Part shown: piece by piece, positions 44,375 through 57,801 of the stretch | Layout of the letters: every line of letters begins with the position of its first letter | Position numbering within the stretch: position 1 is the first letter of the stretch | Source: Alnus glutinosa | Lineage: Eukaryota > Streptophyta > Magnoliopsida > Fagales > Betulaceae | Assembly (NCBI RefSeq): GCF_958979055.1 | Contig: NC_084887.1 | Span: 27,829,544-27,893,543 of the forward strand | Reading direction: 5' to 3' | Length of the DNA stretch: 64,000 nucleotides | Made by a program: the position numbers and the translations under genes | Notes under the pieces: model-generated | Told to the model about the DNA's origin: nothing | Database searches by the model: none | The model's input: only the letters and a program-made list of their open reading frames with translations

Positions 44375-47300
44375 GCCATAACAGCTTCTCCTCTATAAAG
44401 CAGCTTCTTGCACTACGGGAAGAAGATGGGGTTTCCCTAATTTTTAAACTTAAAACACTTTTGGAGTGAGAAGATGGAGTTTGTCTTGGTCAAAAGGGAA
44501 ATAGGACCATACCAAACATTTAAGAGTTTTGGTCCAAGTTATTGTCTTCATGATTATAAGAAAAATTGGTAAGGAGGAACCATATTATGATTATAAAACA
44601 CTTCTGAAATTCATCAAAATATGAAAATTATGGTTAAGTTGTGCTGGGATTTTGTTGGAAGATTATGACTAGGTTGGTCCCCCACAAAAAAAATCCTAGT
44701 TCCACCCCTAAAGGTAATGCTCAAAATTTCAAAGATTTTGAGAGGATGGTGACATAACTAAAAGCCATTATGCTCAAATATCTTTATGTTTGGATGGCTG
44801 TCTACAACACTTCTTGTTTCTCTAACTTCTTAGAATTTCTTGATATGTGTTCTTCTTTTCCTTAGTTGGGTGTTTCTCTTGTATGCCTCTCGTGTTTTTG
44901 GGTTGCGCCTGTATGCACTTTTTAATGAGATTGAAATACTTATAAAAAAATAAATTCCTCTTTTGAGCTTTTTCTCAATTTTTTTTTCGTTCTTATCTGT
45001 TCCCTTAAAGCTCATCCAATAGCAATTCCAAAACAGCATTATGGTCCTATATGAGTCCAAAAACAATTGAGTTTGCCAACCTTAGAAGACGGGCTACTTT
45101 GGAAGTGTCAAATGCTCATCTCATTGTGAGAATCCTTCTTGTAAAATTACCGACTCATTTTCTTATTTGTTCTGTTGATCATACACCTGAGAGTTCCTTT
45201 AAGTCACCCTTATGCGCTCGAATTATTGCTATGTTGAACCCTTTCCATGTGTTTTTAGAATGCAAAGTTCAAGCTGCTCTGCTGTTGTTCATTTGTTATT
45301 TTAAGCATGATTTTCTTCGTGTTCTTTGGGGAAGAATGTTTAATATCATTGAAGATTTTTTTAGAACTAATACATCTAGTCAGGTTTGGACCAGAGCAAA
45401 TATAACAAATTCTACTGCATCTTAATTATAAAATTAAGCCTTAGAAACCCCAAGGGGTTGGCTCAAGTGGTAAGAGCCTTGGTCTTTGTGGTAGTCCCAT
45501 GAGGTCTAAGGTTTGAATCCCCTTGGGTGCAAACAATTCTTTGGGGCCAGCTCGCTGGCAAAGCCGAAGTATTACCTGATTTGAGGAGGTGCTTTACATG
45601 GGTGCGAGGTTTACTTGACAGGGGTGGGTACACGGAGTGGCCTGGCCTTGGAGGGGTTCCTCGTCATAAAATAAATAAATAAATTAAGCCTTAGAAAGAA
45701 ACTGCTCGATAGGAATTTACAGTGATTTTAAATTTAAGTGACTAAGTTTTATGTTAAAAGTAGGATCCCTGTATTATGATTCTGCCTATATGTCAGGACT
45801 TCTGGTAATATTGCTTATATCTTCTTTTTTGAACTGCAGGTGTTTGTTGTGGCTGTGCTTGCGATTTTTCCATTGGTACCTAGAAATCTTTCACAAAGGG
45901 CATTTCGGCTTTCCTTAATGGGCACAGCATGTTCCTCTCTTTTTTCCTTGTATTCGCTATATGGGGTATTTCTTTTTCTGTTTCACTGCGCTTGTAACTT
46001 TTCACTCCATACATGGTTTGTTATCTTTCTTCAAGTTCAATTAACCAATCTTATGTTGTTGCAGAAACCCAGGGCATGGAATGCACAGGCTTTGCAAGTT
46101 TACTTTCAGTCTATTGTTGCAACCAAGGATTTTATCTACTTCATCTACTGCCTTATCTTTGTGGCTTCAAATCTTTGCCTTAAGTGTGAGTATTGCTTAG
46201 TTAAATTCTTTCTCTAAGTTCATCATTTTTGTTCTTCTGTCAATATTATTGAATTGATCTTTTTTCTGGCCGTGCCTAGTATGATGAGGTGATCTTTCTT
46301 GCAGTTTCCTTGATTCCTATTTTATGTCGAGCACTTGAGCATGTTGCCAAGTTCCTTAGGCATAATTTCAGTCGTTCCTCCTTGTACAGGTGGGAGAGTT
46401 ATGAACCTTTAATGATATATATCTTTGGTTGGATTTACTTGCTTACAATATGTGTTTTTATCCTATTTGGGTTTTCTCAATCATATTATCTTATTGCCCC
46501 ATTGAGCGATATTTCATTGAATGCTGTCTGTTGTATGAATTTACTAATGTGATACAGTCAATTGGCACTTCAGAGAACTGTTGGAATGTGGGTTTCTCTT
46601 GTGATCCTTGAATTGATTAGGATTATTCTACAACTTTGGTTTTGATGTTTGGTTTAACAAAATGATGCTATCATGTTATTATTCTTACCTAATATTGTTT
46701 GTTTTGCCTTTTGTCACCGCATCTTTGGGTTGAAGGCTTTTTGGAGATTCCTTCAAGCATTTGTGCCAGTCATTCCCACTAATTAATATCTCAGTAGTTC
46801 TGGTCGTGTTTACTTAATTCAGTTTTAGCGCTCCTTAGATAGTAGATTAGTGCGTGCATTCAGATTTTTGGTATCCATACTATCTCATTTGAGTCTATCA
46901 TAATTTTGAATTATTATTGCATACTTTTCCTGTAATATTGGGATATCAATACTCACAGAGTACCTATTATTTGACAAAATTTTACTCTTGGGCATTGGTT
47001 TATTATGCTAAATGATTGTTTTAAAGTGCTACATGGTTTTCAGGCCAGAACCCCTGTCACGGTGTCTCCTTGTCTTCATGTAGTGCAGTTTGTTTTCTAG
47101 TGAACTTTCTTCTATGCCTAAGTTAAACATATAATTGTTTCAACTTCTCTAATATTAGCCTTTATATTTTATTTATTCTTTGGGAATATTTAACTTTTTT
47201 CATATGAGCAATATTATCTTTTTCTGTGTGAATAGGAAGTACTTGGAAGAGCCATGTGTTTGGGTGGAGTCAAACACAACTACCCTCAGCAAACTGTCTT

Positions 47301-48161
47301 CACACTCTGAGATTGGACTTGGCTTCCTTCTTATTATTTCCTTTTTCTCGTGAGATTCTCAGAGAGATTTATCTTTTTCAATTATTGCACGTATTTATTT
47401 CCTTTCATTGTTATGTTTTTGCTTACTTTACTTCTGGAGTCTCTCAAATTCTCAAATTATAATTATGCAGGTGGCAACGCAATCTAATACAAACTTTCAT
47501 GTACTGGCAGGTTCGTTACATTTGTCCCTGATCATCTATACAGTTAGTTTTTTTCTTATTCGATCAAAAGTGCTGTTAGCTGTAGCTAAAAGCAACTGTG
47601 CATAAGCACCAGAAAATTGATGGATTTGGTGTCCCAATCATGTTTTGTCTTAGACACTCCTTTTCACATTGACTGGATCATTTTTCTGCAAAACTGGGGA
47701 CCAGTGGTGTGCTATCGGTTTATTGAGAGAAGAAAACTTGGACTGTGCCTCATGATTTCACTTGTGTGAAAATATCAGTAGAGTTCAAGAAGCACTTTAA
47801 AAAAATTAAAATATGCAAAAGTTTGGTGGTTGATTTCTGTTGCATTTGGTTGTTATTTCATCCTGTTTTCTTATTTGGTCTCTATTTAGATTTGGTGTTA
47901 ACCTTTGCATTATAGTGTATGGTACCAAATGAATTTTGTTTGGTTAGTTTTTTGTTTTTTCTTCCAAATTTTCTTGCTTTTGACTCTCTTAAAACACTTT
48001 TTTGACAGCTATTGAAGCTCATGTACCATGCCCCTGTTACTGCTAGTTACCACAACAATGTATGGGCTGAGATTGGGAGGTTTGTCAATCCGCTCGTCCA
48101 CCGCTACGCCCCATTCTTGAATACTCCAATTTCTGCTGCCCAGAGATGGTGGTTCAGGTAG
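41903..48161 (+). CDS. TMEM33/Pom33-family transmembrane protein (9 exons)
   Basis: Exons: 41903-42082, 43563-43671, 43817-43917, 45840-45965, 46065-46185, 46305-46389, 47236-47349, 47471-47510, 48009-48161. Phases join to 342 residues. The N-terminus (YDYENDPRWADYWSNILIPP) and a Ser/Thr-rich linker (exons 2-3) precede the membrane region. Hydrophobic helices lie in VFVVAVLAIFPLV, LMGTACSSLFSLYSLYG, FIYFIYCLIFVAS and GLGFLLIISFF; the C-terminus ends AAQRWWFR. This fits the TMEM33/Pom33 family, whose members sit in ER and nuclear envelope and shape tubular ER or support pore assembly in yeast and animals; the plant role is inferred only. Introns are long and carry a CT microsatellite, a hAT-like remnant and a SINE. 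Confidence 0.85.
42573..42587. repeat. Poly-C tract in TMEM33-like intron 1
   Basis: An uninterrupted run of about 15 C. Confidence 0.8.
44048..44711. mobile_element. hAT-like remnant in TMEM33-like intron 3
   Basis: Starts CAGGGCAGACCCACG and ends CTAGTTCCACCCCTA, an inverted pair of the hAT type. The 8-bp flanks AATGCAAT / AAGGTAAT match at 6 of 8. It contains a (CT)21 tract at 44331-44372. No ORF of note. Confidence 0.5.
44331..44372. repeat. (CT)21 microsatellite
   Basis: Forty-two bases of uninterrupted CT. Confidence 0.95.
45448..45680 (+). mobile_element. tRNA-derived SINE with 17-bp target duplication
   Basis: The 5' part has RNA polymerase III internal promoter boxes: A box TGGCTCAAGTGG (45459-45470) and B box GGTTTGAATCC (45510-45520). 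The 3' end is (ATAA)n. It is flanked by AAATTAAGCCTTAGAAA at 45431-45447 and 45681-45697, a perfect 17-bp duplication. The insertion lies in intron 3 of the TMEM33-like gene, in the same orientation. Confidence 0.9.
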
Positions 48162-49820
48162 ATGAAGGTAGCCTCAAAGAGAAAGGGAAGGGGAAGGGGA
48201 AGGGGAAGGGGCCAAAAACAGTATTCCACCTGGGCATCACTTGAGAACTTTTTATCTAGAAAGAATTAACTTATGTGTCTCACAAATCTTTCATTATGGT
48301 TATAGCTGGAACTGAGGTAATGTTTGTGCCCACGCATGAAATGTAAAACACATGTATGGATTAATTTGCTGAAATGAATATCTAAGTTTTGATTGTGACA
48401 TGAAAGTCTTTAATTTCTCCTTAATATTGCTTCTACCGGTCTTTTCTTACTCTTGAATCTTAGCTACCAAAGCTGATGGAACGCTAAAACCTGTTCAAAT
48501 CGGGTCTAATTTAGCTTCCATACCTCAAATTGGGTCCCATTAGGATCACAAACAAACAAACAAACAGACACTGTCCCTGTGCTGCCATAAGATACGTGTC
48601 ATCTCAGTGCGCCACTTTCTGCATTATCAGCAATGAAGATTGCGCATCAGATAACACAACACCCACGTTCAAATTCTGATCGTTGCAGTATGGCTCGGTG
48701 GGAACGTGGCCAAGTGCACCCCCCCCAGTCGTCTGAGAGTTGTATAATAAATGAAGAAGAGGACAATAAGAAAGGCCGAGAAGCTTTCCGATGGGACGAA
48801 AGGAATCTCTATCTATCTATCTATACACAAAATAAAGCATATAACCACGCGTATAGCCTGCACTGGTTATTGCACGTGCCAACTCAAACCCACCCATTCC
48901 AAAACGGATAACCATCTTCTACAAAATATATGAATACAGGCAGTCTCTTGCATGAACAGTATAAAAAATAATATCTATTAAAAATGTGATTTTTTATGCA
49001 TATTTTTTATTAAGTTCTATTGATTTATGTTTTAAAAAAACTTTAAGCAAAAAACGGTCTTTTAGTTTATTGAAGAAGAAGCGTACCTTTAAAAGTGAAA
49101 AAGAAAAACTTTTGAAATAAATTTTTTTTTTGTTTTTGCTGTCTTGATAACATGCCACATTTTTAGTAATTAGTATTTTTCAAATCGTTCGACGCAAAAA
49201 AGGCCTGACTTTGCCTTATTTGATAAGTTATAATTTCTTTAAAATTGAAGAGGATCCTTATCTTTTAAAAAAAAAAAAAAAAAAAAAATGTCATTTCAAA
49301 CATACATATGTCAAGTAATTTAAAATATATATAATTAATAAAAAAAGACTCTCAAAATAATTCATACCCATCTTTTTATTTTATTTTTATACGAGTTTGA
49401 ACATTACACGGATGCTACTAAATTTTGAACAAAATGGCAATGCCCTGAATTTCGGCCAAGTGTCTTTGGCACGACCACGTGTCCTGTCCACAAGTGTTTG
49501 AAAAAGTAGTACGACTCCAATCACATGGGCCCCGCTTCTCGTGGCAAAAAGCCAAAAATTGAGTTGGCTGGCTACCATGAAAACATTGAAAAGTTCTCTA
49601 GAGACAACCAAACGGCGTCTTCTCCGAAATTCAAATATTTTGTTGAAACGCTACACTACTACACAGAGCTACATCACCAGCAAGATTCCCACTCAAAAAA
49701 GCCCAATCTCTGATCCACGCCCACATTGCTTTCCTATCTCACTAATTCTCCGGCGAACCGCACCGATCGCCACCGTGCATTTCCTTCGTTCAATACCCGA
49801 AGGCCAAGGGAAAAGAGGAC
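48162..49820. other. 3' UTR and spacer between TMEM33-like and ICME genes
   Basis: A (GGGGAA)n stretch at about 48188-48210 follows the stop. A C run is near 48720 and (TATC)n near 48810. The last 300 bp (49520-49820) are GC-richer and are likely promoter and leader of ICME. No gene. Confidence 0.4.
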
Positions 49821-50951
49821 ATGAATGACGTGGACACCGAGCCCTTGCGTTCTTATAAGGTTCTCGGTTTCACTGATGGCGCGAAGAGTCACCATCGCCG
49901 TCGCCGACCTGCCGGGAAGCCCGGAACCCCGCCGTCTCCGGCCCGGCGGACTCAGTCTTTCAGCCAAGATTTCGGGCACGCCGCCGCCGAGACTTATCTG
50001 GTCACCCGGCTCAGCTTCACCCTCCTCCGATATCTAGGGTACTATGTTTTTTTGAAACTTAAATTTTCTGTTTGGTTCCTGAGAAAACGGAAAGGAAGAG
50101 AAACTTGAATTTGGCGTTTTCTACTGTTTTGCCCTCTGCGAAGAAACGTATAAACTTGGTTAAATAATTCAATAAGATATGGTTGAGTTGATTTTTTATT
50201 TTTTATTTTTTTTTTTATAAATTTAATTCTAAAATTTTGAATTTATTTTCTTCTAATCTCTCACCAACTAATTGTAGAATTAATGGAATGCTTCATCTAT
50301 TTGAATATAAAACCAAAATTTTAAATTTTCACATTCAAATTTATTAACTTTGTTATAGCAGTTGTGGGTTTTTTTTTTTTTTTCGGGGTGTCAATTCGTG
50401 GATTCTCAGCATGCATGAATGATGGTTTTGTAAAAGTTTGGCCTATACTACTTATCAAAAACAAGTTTTGGCCTATACTAAGTGAAGAATGACTGTACAA
50501 TTGGACGTATGTTTTAGCATGTAATGGTGGGAAAATTTTGCAAAATCTGAGGAGATGATTGTGTTTGTGCTGAAATATTTGTTACACTCCTGCTGCCTCA
50601 CTCAAATAAAGTTCTTGGACCAGTTTGGTGTGCTGTATGTGCTTAGTTACTTTACTTAACTGTCTGAAATCAGGAAAAAAAAAAAAAATTGACGTGTGAA
50701 AGGGTTTTGTTCTATTTGGTAACCATAAGGGTTCGAGTGACATGGAAAAATTTCGCTTTGTTATATTTAAACTTGTGTGTATTATCGTTTTTCGTTTAAT
50801 CATTTCTTTTCGTTCAGGGTAGGCTCCCGGTGGATCACAAGATTATTTGCTCTTGGTTTTTATGCCTTGCTACTTATGCCCGGGTTTCTTCAAGGTTCAT
50901 ATTGTTCGTGCTATAAATACAGCATACACGTTGTTCCCTTGTTTGTCTCTC

Positions 50952-50983
<32 letters not shown>

Positions 50984-53900
50984 ATACTTATCTTTTGTTT
51001 GATTACTTAGTTATGTCCTAGATCATGAAGGAAACTATATATTGGGGATTTCTTGTGTAAGCCAAATGCAGAAAAGAAAAAAAGTGTCATGGTTTCTAGA
51101 TTATTCTTCAATCTGTGACAGGAACAAATTTGTATTCAAGGATGTATTCGCATATGGTCCAAATAAACAGAATATAACTTGCTTGCTAATTTACTGCAGT
51201 GGCATATTATTATTTCTTCTCCAGCCAGGTCCGGCGAAGTGTTGTATATGGAGATCAACCAAGAAATAGGTATGTAATTGTGATAGAGGTAATGGTTTAT
51301 TTCTATGTTTTGCTTTTCATAGGCTATGAGGTTGCTCATGTATCACATACAAATGCTAATTTTTTTTCCTGTTGCAATTGCGTTTCTTACTTTTTAACAG
51401 GTTGGATCTATATCTGCCTGAAAATAATGATGAACTAAAGCCAGTTGTGATATTTGTAACTGGCGGAGCTTGGATTATTGGGTGAGTGATTTGAGATAGC
51501 TGCTAGCTTTTGCATATCTTTTCACGTTGAAATTGTTTTTGGTTTTGTGTTATCTGGTAGCTTAATCTGTGCACTAACTATCGGGCAACAAACTGAGCCA
51601 TGCCTATTCTCTGGTAGAGGGCTTAAAGTAGGTTTACAGTTTAAAGATATGATACTGTCTGATTCCAATTTTAGTACTGGAAACATAAGTTTAGTATGTT
51701 TGCTGTGACAGTCTCCGGTCATAATGATAAGGATTTCTGATTTGCATTTGGGCTCAACACGTACCCTTTGAGGTAGCAAGTGTAAATAATTGCCAAATTA
51801 CACTTGACAAGGAGCTCTTTGGCAATATGAAATGAAGTTAAAGGGATCTATGGTTTAGCCTAGTTAAACTTATTCGTGAGAGGATGGAGGGTAGGATGGA
51901 AAGTAAATTGATTGCTTTGAAGATGAATTTTTTTTTGTTTGGTAATACTAGTATAGAAAACTTTGAAGTTAAATTTACTATTGCCACTTGAACTAACACA
52001 TTGGGTGAAATGTGAGAAATCCCAAATCTTTAGTGTTGACATTATCTGATTCATTATCAAAAACAAACCACCTCCCCCATCACTCCCCCCCCCCCACAAA
52101 AAAAAAGCCCTTATTTGATGGGCAAATCCTGGTTACATTATAAATTTTTAGCACTGCCTGGTTGAACTCTGTTAGCTTAGTTTATGGCCATTTTATTTTC
52201 ACTTGCTGATGTCAAATTTATGGTATGAAGCACTGTAGATAATATCATTCATTCCCTTGCATCATATCGATCCATCTACTTAGTTTTCTCAACATCAATT
52301 ATGTGTATTAGGTACAAAGCGTGGGGTTCTCTTTTAGGAAAGCAATTGGCAGAAAGAGACATAATAGTGGCATGCCTTGACTACAGGTATTTGTTTGCGG
52401 ATTCCTTTTTTCTTTTTTCTTTTTTTCTTTTTTTCTTTTTATTTTTTTAATAGCATCAATATCTGAGACCCTAAATAAACCCCACCCCCAACCTTTACTA
52501 CTTGAGCCAAAGCCCAAAGACAATTGGTATTTAATTTCAGTTCAAGTAGCACCATACTGAAGTCCTTTCATCACTAAAGGCATGTGTTTGTATACTCTGC
52601 CCCAATGCCCCCCCTTTCCGGGGCACACTGAAGTGCCATAAAAATACAATATACCCCATACAAATAGATTTCGAGATTTTATTGATCATATATATCTTAA
52701 AAGTATGTGAATTTATACAGTTTTCTGTTGATTTTGGTTTAAGACAATTCATCATGTCTGGGTAAATTATTCAAATTTATCTGTTTATCTGTTGTACCTG
52801 TATATTAATGCTTGGTATAACTTAAGCATATTTTCCATTGCATTAAAGATGCTTCTTGTGTTAGAGTTTGTTGTCCAATTACTCAAGCATCTATCTTGAA
52901 TGGTAAATTCTATTTAATTGTTATATTTATTATGGTTACTTCGTGTATGTTATCTACCCTGACAAATTATATATGCATGCAGAAATTTTCCTCAGGGGAC
53001 TATTAGTGATATGATAAAAGATTCTTCTCAGGGAATCTCATTTGTCTGCAATCACATAGCTGAATATGGGGGTGACCCTAACAGGTGACAAACTAATTTC
53101 TTTGTTTCTGGAATTTCTCATCTCATCTTCAAACCATGCCATTGATCTTTTTGTCCATATTTGGGTAGGATATATCTAATGGGGCAATCGGCTGGTGCAC
53201 ACATTTCTGCTTGTGCTCTCGTGGAGCAAGCAATCAAAGAATCTGAATCTGGAAAAGGAGAGAGTATTTCTTGGAGTGTCTCTCAACTAAAAGCTTATTT
53301 TGGTTTATCTGGAGGGTAAATTTTTATCTGTTCCTTTTGTTGTGAATCTCGTGGAAGCTTGTTGAATCTGATCAGGGCCTGTCAGATGATCTAATATGTT
53401 AAATCCATAGCCTTTTTGAGCAGTTCACCATTTACTAGTGGATATTTGTTAATGATTGTATGGATCATCCCTGGGGTTTAACCTTTTGTGAACCCAGACC
53501 AGAAACATCTAGCTTTGGAACTTGTTGATAATGAGAGTATTAGGTTCATGAGAGAATGGGACTCTGTCCACTGGTGCTTTTACCAAATTTTGGTCACTGG
53601 TTGTTGATGTCTTCTCAGTACCATGAATCATAAATCGGTTCTCACTCGAATCCTGGAAATAGTAAGCTATATTCCCCTTGGCCTGCCTTTTGCAGATATG
53701 GAATGCTGCCCATAGCTTTTAGTGTTCCCATACTAATGGCGCATGGATGGACCAACTGAACATCTACCAATTTGCCTTCTCAATTACTGTGTGCCAGAGT
53801 TTGGAACTGCAGCTCTGTGAAATCTGTTTTTCCTATTGCACAGCTTTGAGTTTCTTTTGTGGACCTGTAGTATAGCAAATATACTCTTTAGTTACTGTGC

Positions 53901-56687
53901 TTTTTGATTATTGGAGATAGTGTAGTAAAGGAAGGCCTTCAGATTTTCAAAGAGGTGCCACACGCATGCTATACATGTTATTGTTAATCATGACTATCTT
54001 AAGTTACTTAGAATGTGCGGATCCTTGTGGTATGCGTAACGGGAAAGAGAATGCGGTACCACCTCTTATCCTTGAATGTGTTATATCATTGGAAGATGGA
54101 ATGTATGATTGTTCAAGTTAAAATCTGTAAGCTGTTCACCTAGTTTCACTCGAAACTCTATAAAGTCTTATAGAAAGTACAAAAATGGGAAGGAAACAAT
54201 GTGTATTTTTTTTTTTAATGAATGAGAAACTTTCAATGCATTTAGTGTATTTTTGGATTAGTGTATTTAGTGTTTTGGAATGCAAGTGTACCCCGTTTTG
54301 GATAGAATGATTACTTGTTTTTTATTAGAAGAGGGAAATTGTTGACCGTCATATGGTACATGGACACTATTTAGGTCCTTGATTATGCTAAGTTGCTATG
54401 TGCTTATTATAGGTGTGAGGTCTAGTTCTAAGAGTAGATACCATCATATTCATTTTTGCCAAAAGATACCATATATATATTTTAGTATCATCATAAAGTT
54501 CAGAAAGCATGACAAGTTTGATGCATCAATTAATGGAGGCTTCACAGAATAGATTCAATTTAAGTAATAGCAGGCAAGACAAAAACAAACTTCTGTAATT
54601 CTCATGACAGTAATTTAGACTAAATGGTCTGCATCTTTAAATCAAACATTTTCCCATGCCACCCCACTGGCACCTGTTCCCTATCAGTACAAGGCTGATG
54701 GGATTCTTTTTGCTTTCCTATTTTAAGGATGCAAGATCTTTATGAATTTTTTGGAGAAAGTTGAAAGATGGCTTGATGGTTTTATGTTGTTGAGAAGATA
54801 TACTAGAACAGATTCTGTACGTTGCATCTGTATCATGTTTGTCAATCTAATGGTGGATGCAGCACTTTGGTTCATACTTTGATTCTTTTCCCCTGGAAAT
54901 TCTTTGAGCAGGTACAATTTACTTAATTTAGTTGATCACCTCCACAAACGAGGCCTCTATAGCTCCATTTTCTTAAGGTACTTGCCCAATATTTTGCTGG
55001 GAATAGATAGGCATACAGTTATCTTTTTCTTTTTCTTTTTTTCTTTTTCTTCTTTTTTTTTATTTATTTATTTATTTATTTATTTTTTAATTATTATTAT
55101 TATTTTTTATCACCTTAGATATATTTTGTTGTAATTGGTAATTACAGCATTATGGAAGGTGAACAATCATTGCAACGATTTTCTCCTGAAGTTATGATAC
55201 AGGATCCAAGCATTAGAGATGCTGTTTCTCACCTGCCTCCTATTACTCTTTTCCATGGAACCTCAGATTATTCCATACCATCAGATGCCAGGTTAGAATC
55301 TCCCTGAAATAAATTCTGCATGCGCGCTAACCATGTTTGGTAGGAGGAATGGAAAGTAGCCAATAAGCTTTAGCTCAAATGGCACAAATAACACCTACTC
55401 TATAAATAATAAGTGGAACTATGGAGGGTGAGGTGGTGGGTTTAAGACCCATTGAGTTCATGAGTGACGTACCTATAAAAAAGAAAAAAGATGGGTGGAA
55501 AGTGGGAGGGATGAAAAGGAGGGGAGAGGAGGGGGAAAGAGTGGGGAAGTAAGGGGAATCCACCTTTTCCTCATGTGGTGGAAAGGAAATAAAAGAGGAA
55601 GGAATGAGAAAAATAAAGATATACTTTTACCATTATGCCCGACTTCAAATTTTTTGAAGGATAAAATTGAAATTTCACATATTCGTCTTAAGAACCCATC
55701 TTTTCCTCCGATCCTCTTCAAATTATATCTGTAACGTGATGATGATCATGAAAGTAATAATAATGTGATAAGAATAATGAAATAAAGAAGCATGTAAGAA
55801 AAAAAATAAGTAATGTGAAATAAAAAAAAAAAATAGAATTGAAAATTACTTTGGATATTGTGCACACGGATAAAAAAATACTGTCCTTTTGTTTGGTACT
55901 TACTATGTTCATATTTCTGAAAGCATGAAAGAAATGATACGTAAATGATGAATAATTGGAGTGAATAAATGGCATATTAAGCCTCATATAAAAATATCCA
56001 TGCCATTTATAACTGTCCCTTTCCTGTCTAATATTATTCACTAATCCTGAAAGAAGTGGTATGATGAGGTTGAGTTAATTCCACGCCACGCCTTATGACA
56101 AAAGTGGGCTCAGTGTGGTGTATAGTGAGTCCCTTCCATCATTCCATGGAACTTCAATGTTTCCTAATCCTTCTTTCCATTTGCAGTAAAACTTTTGCAG
56201 ATGCTCTTCAAAGGGCAGGAGCTCAAGTAACGCTAATTCTGTTTGAGGGAAAAACACATACAGATTTGTTTCTTCAAGTAAGTGATGTCTCGGATATCTT
56301 CTTGTAAGGTTGTTACTATTACTTTAGCTGTTAACCTCTGATCAGACTTTATGCATTGCCTTATAATTTATTTTCCAAAGTGGTATACGCACCAATGTTT
56401 CCAAATTTTCACATAACAATATCTAGAACTCCTAAAAGCAAATTTGGTATAGACCATTAGAATTCATACATACCATATGAACCTTTGTCCTTCCAAGCAA
56501 CCCTCTACTTTTTGGTTATATGCAGGATCCTTTGAGAGGAGGCAAAGATGAACTGTTTGACCATATAGTTGCCGACATACATGCCGGTGATAAGGAAGCT
56601 CTTGCCAAGGATGCAGTGGCCCCTCCAAGAAGACGCCTTGTTCCCGAGTTTTTGTTACAAATGGCTCGCGAGATCAGCCCCTTCTAG
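49821..56687 (+). CDS. ICME: Isoprenylcysteine alpha-carbonyl methylesterase (11 exons)
   Basis: Exons: 49821-50038, 50818-50894, 51200-51269, 51401-51481, 52312-52386, 52983-53084, 53169-53315, 54912-54977, 55148-55291, 56187-56277, 56526-56687; phases join to 410 residues. The enzyme removes the methyl ester from prenylated C-terminal cysteines, opposing ICMT at the ER/Golgi membrane, and in Arabidopsis it affects ABA signalling. The alpha/beta-hydrolase features are complete: [10 protein letters not shown] oxyanion strand, nucleophile in MGQSAGAH (Ser215), Asp319 in HGTSDYSIP and His351 in EGKTHTD. An N-terminal Arg-rich stretch precedes membrane helices ([22 protein letters not shown]). 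The start is the first ATG of the GC-rich exon 1. Confidence 0.9.
50950..50978. repeat. Poly-C tract (about 28 C) in ICME intron 2
   Basis: Uninterrupted C run; its length may be affected by sequencing error. Confidence 0.85.
55358..55495 (+). mobile_element. Short tRNA-related SINE candidate in ICME intron 9
   Basis: A-box-like TTAGCTCAAATGGCAC and B-box-like GGGTTTAAGACCCA about 65 bp apart, with an A-rich 3' end. Flanked by TGGAAAGT on both sides (55350-55357, 55496-55503). Confidence 0.55.
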
Positions 56688-57769
56688 CCCTTATATATAG
56701 TTCTCTAAGTTTATAAAAACTTAATTCAGATGCCTTTGTTACTTTTGTCCATTTTGTGTTCTCTTTAGGAGAAAAGTTCTTATTCCTTGGGTGATTTTGT
56801 TAATTCCTTTTTGAGGTAAATTTCGAGTGATTACAAGGAGAGAGTTTGTTCTTTTCTTTGATGTATTTAGCAGTTAAGTCTCAGACTGGCCTGTCGAATG
56901 TCAAATTATTAAAGCTTTTTCTGAAGTAAATAAATGTTCTGCATTTACAAACTAACAACTTGAAGTCATTTCATCTTTCTCCCCACCGTTGTGGTTCTGA
57001 TATGTTTTCATAAAATGAACGGACCTTTCTTTGACTTTAACTTTAGTTGTGTGATTTGACGAACATAAACGTTCTCACCAAGAAGTTCGGGTCGAAATCC
57101 CAAGTTATTAACATCTATTATGCCTGTACTGACCTGACATTGTCGAAAATAAATTTTCTACCGTCTACAAGCAGCCAGTAGAAAAGCGGCTAAATTGCAA
57201 CAAAATTGTAGTTTGATGTATCCAAATGTCACACATATTAGTTCATGGTGCTTTTTTGAAAATGATTGTTAGTTAGGGGCTTAAATATATTTAAGCCAAA
57301 AAATTAAGGTCAATTTTGGGTTTTTTTTTTCTTTTTTTTTTTCCACAACCAAATTCCCAATTTGCATATGAATTTGTTAAGAAAAAAAAAAAAACGAAAA
57401 CAAGAACAAATCCATTAGAGTATGCTTCCAAACAAGGCTATAGTTTTCTAAAAGCCTCCAAGGTTCAAAACCTTTAAATTTGACCCCAAAAAAACCTTCT
57501 AGCAGAGCCTAAAATAAAAAGAAAACGCTAGGCCTAAAAATGTTTAAATTTGACCCAAAAACTTCAAATTAGGCCCCAAAAAAATTCAAACCGGGCCCAA
57601 AGAAACTTGAATAAAGCTTTGCATGCTCAGTTCCGCCTACCAACCACCACCGCCATCGACTTGGTGGTAATGGTGAATGCCGAAAATTCTCCTAAGTCTG
57701 AAAAAGTCAGAAGTATTTTTGTATTACCGACTTTATCAGTGGTGGGAGGTGGAAGTTATCCCCCCCCAC

Positions 57770-57801
<32 letters not shown>

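Noticed and set aside
45448..45530. tRNA gene
   Set aside because: A and B boxes are present but there is no cloverleaf or acceptor stem; the flanking duplication and A-rich tail show a SINE.
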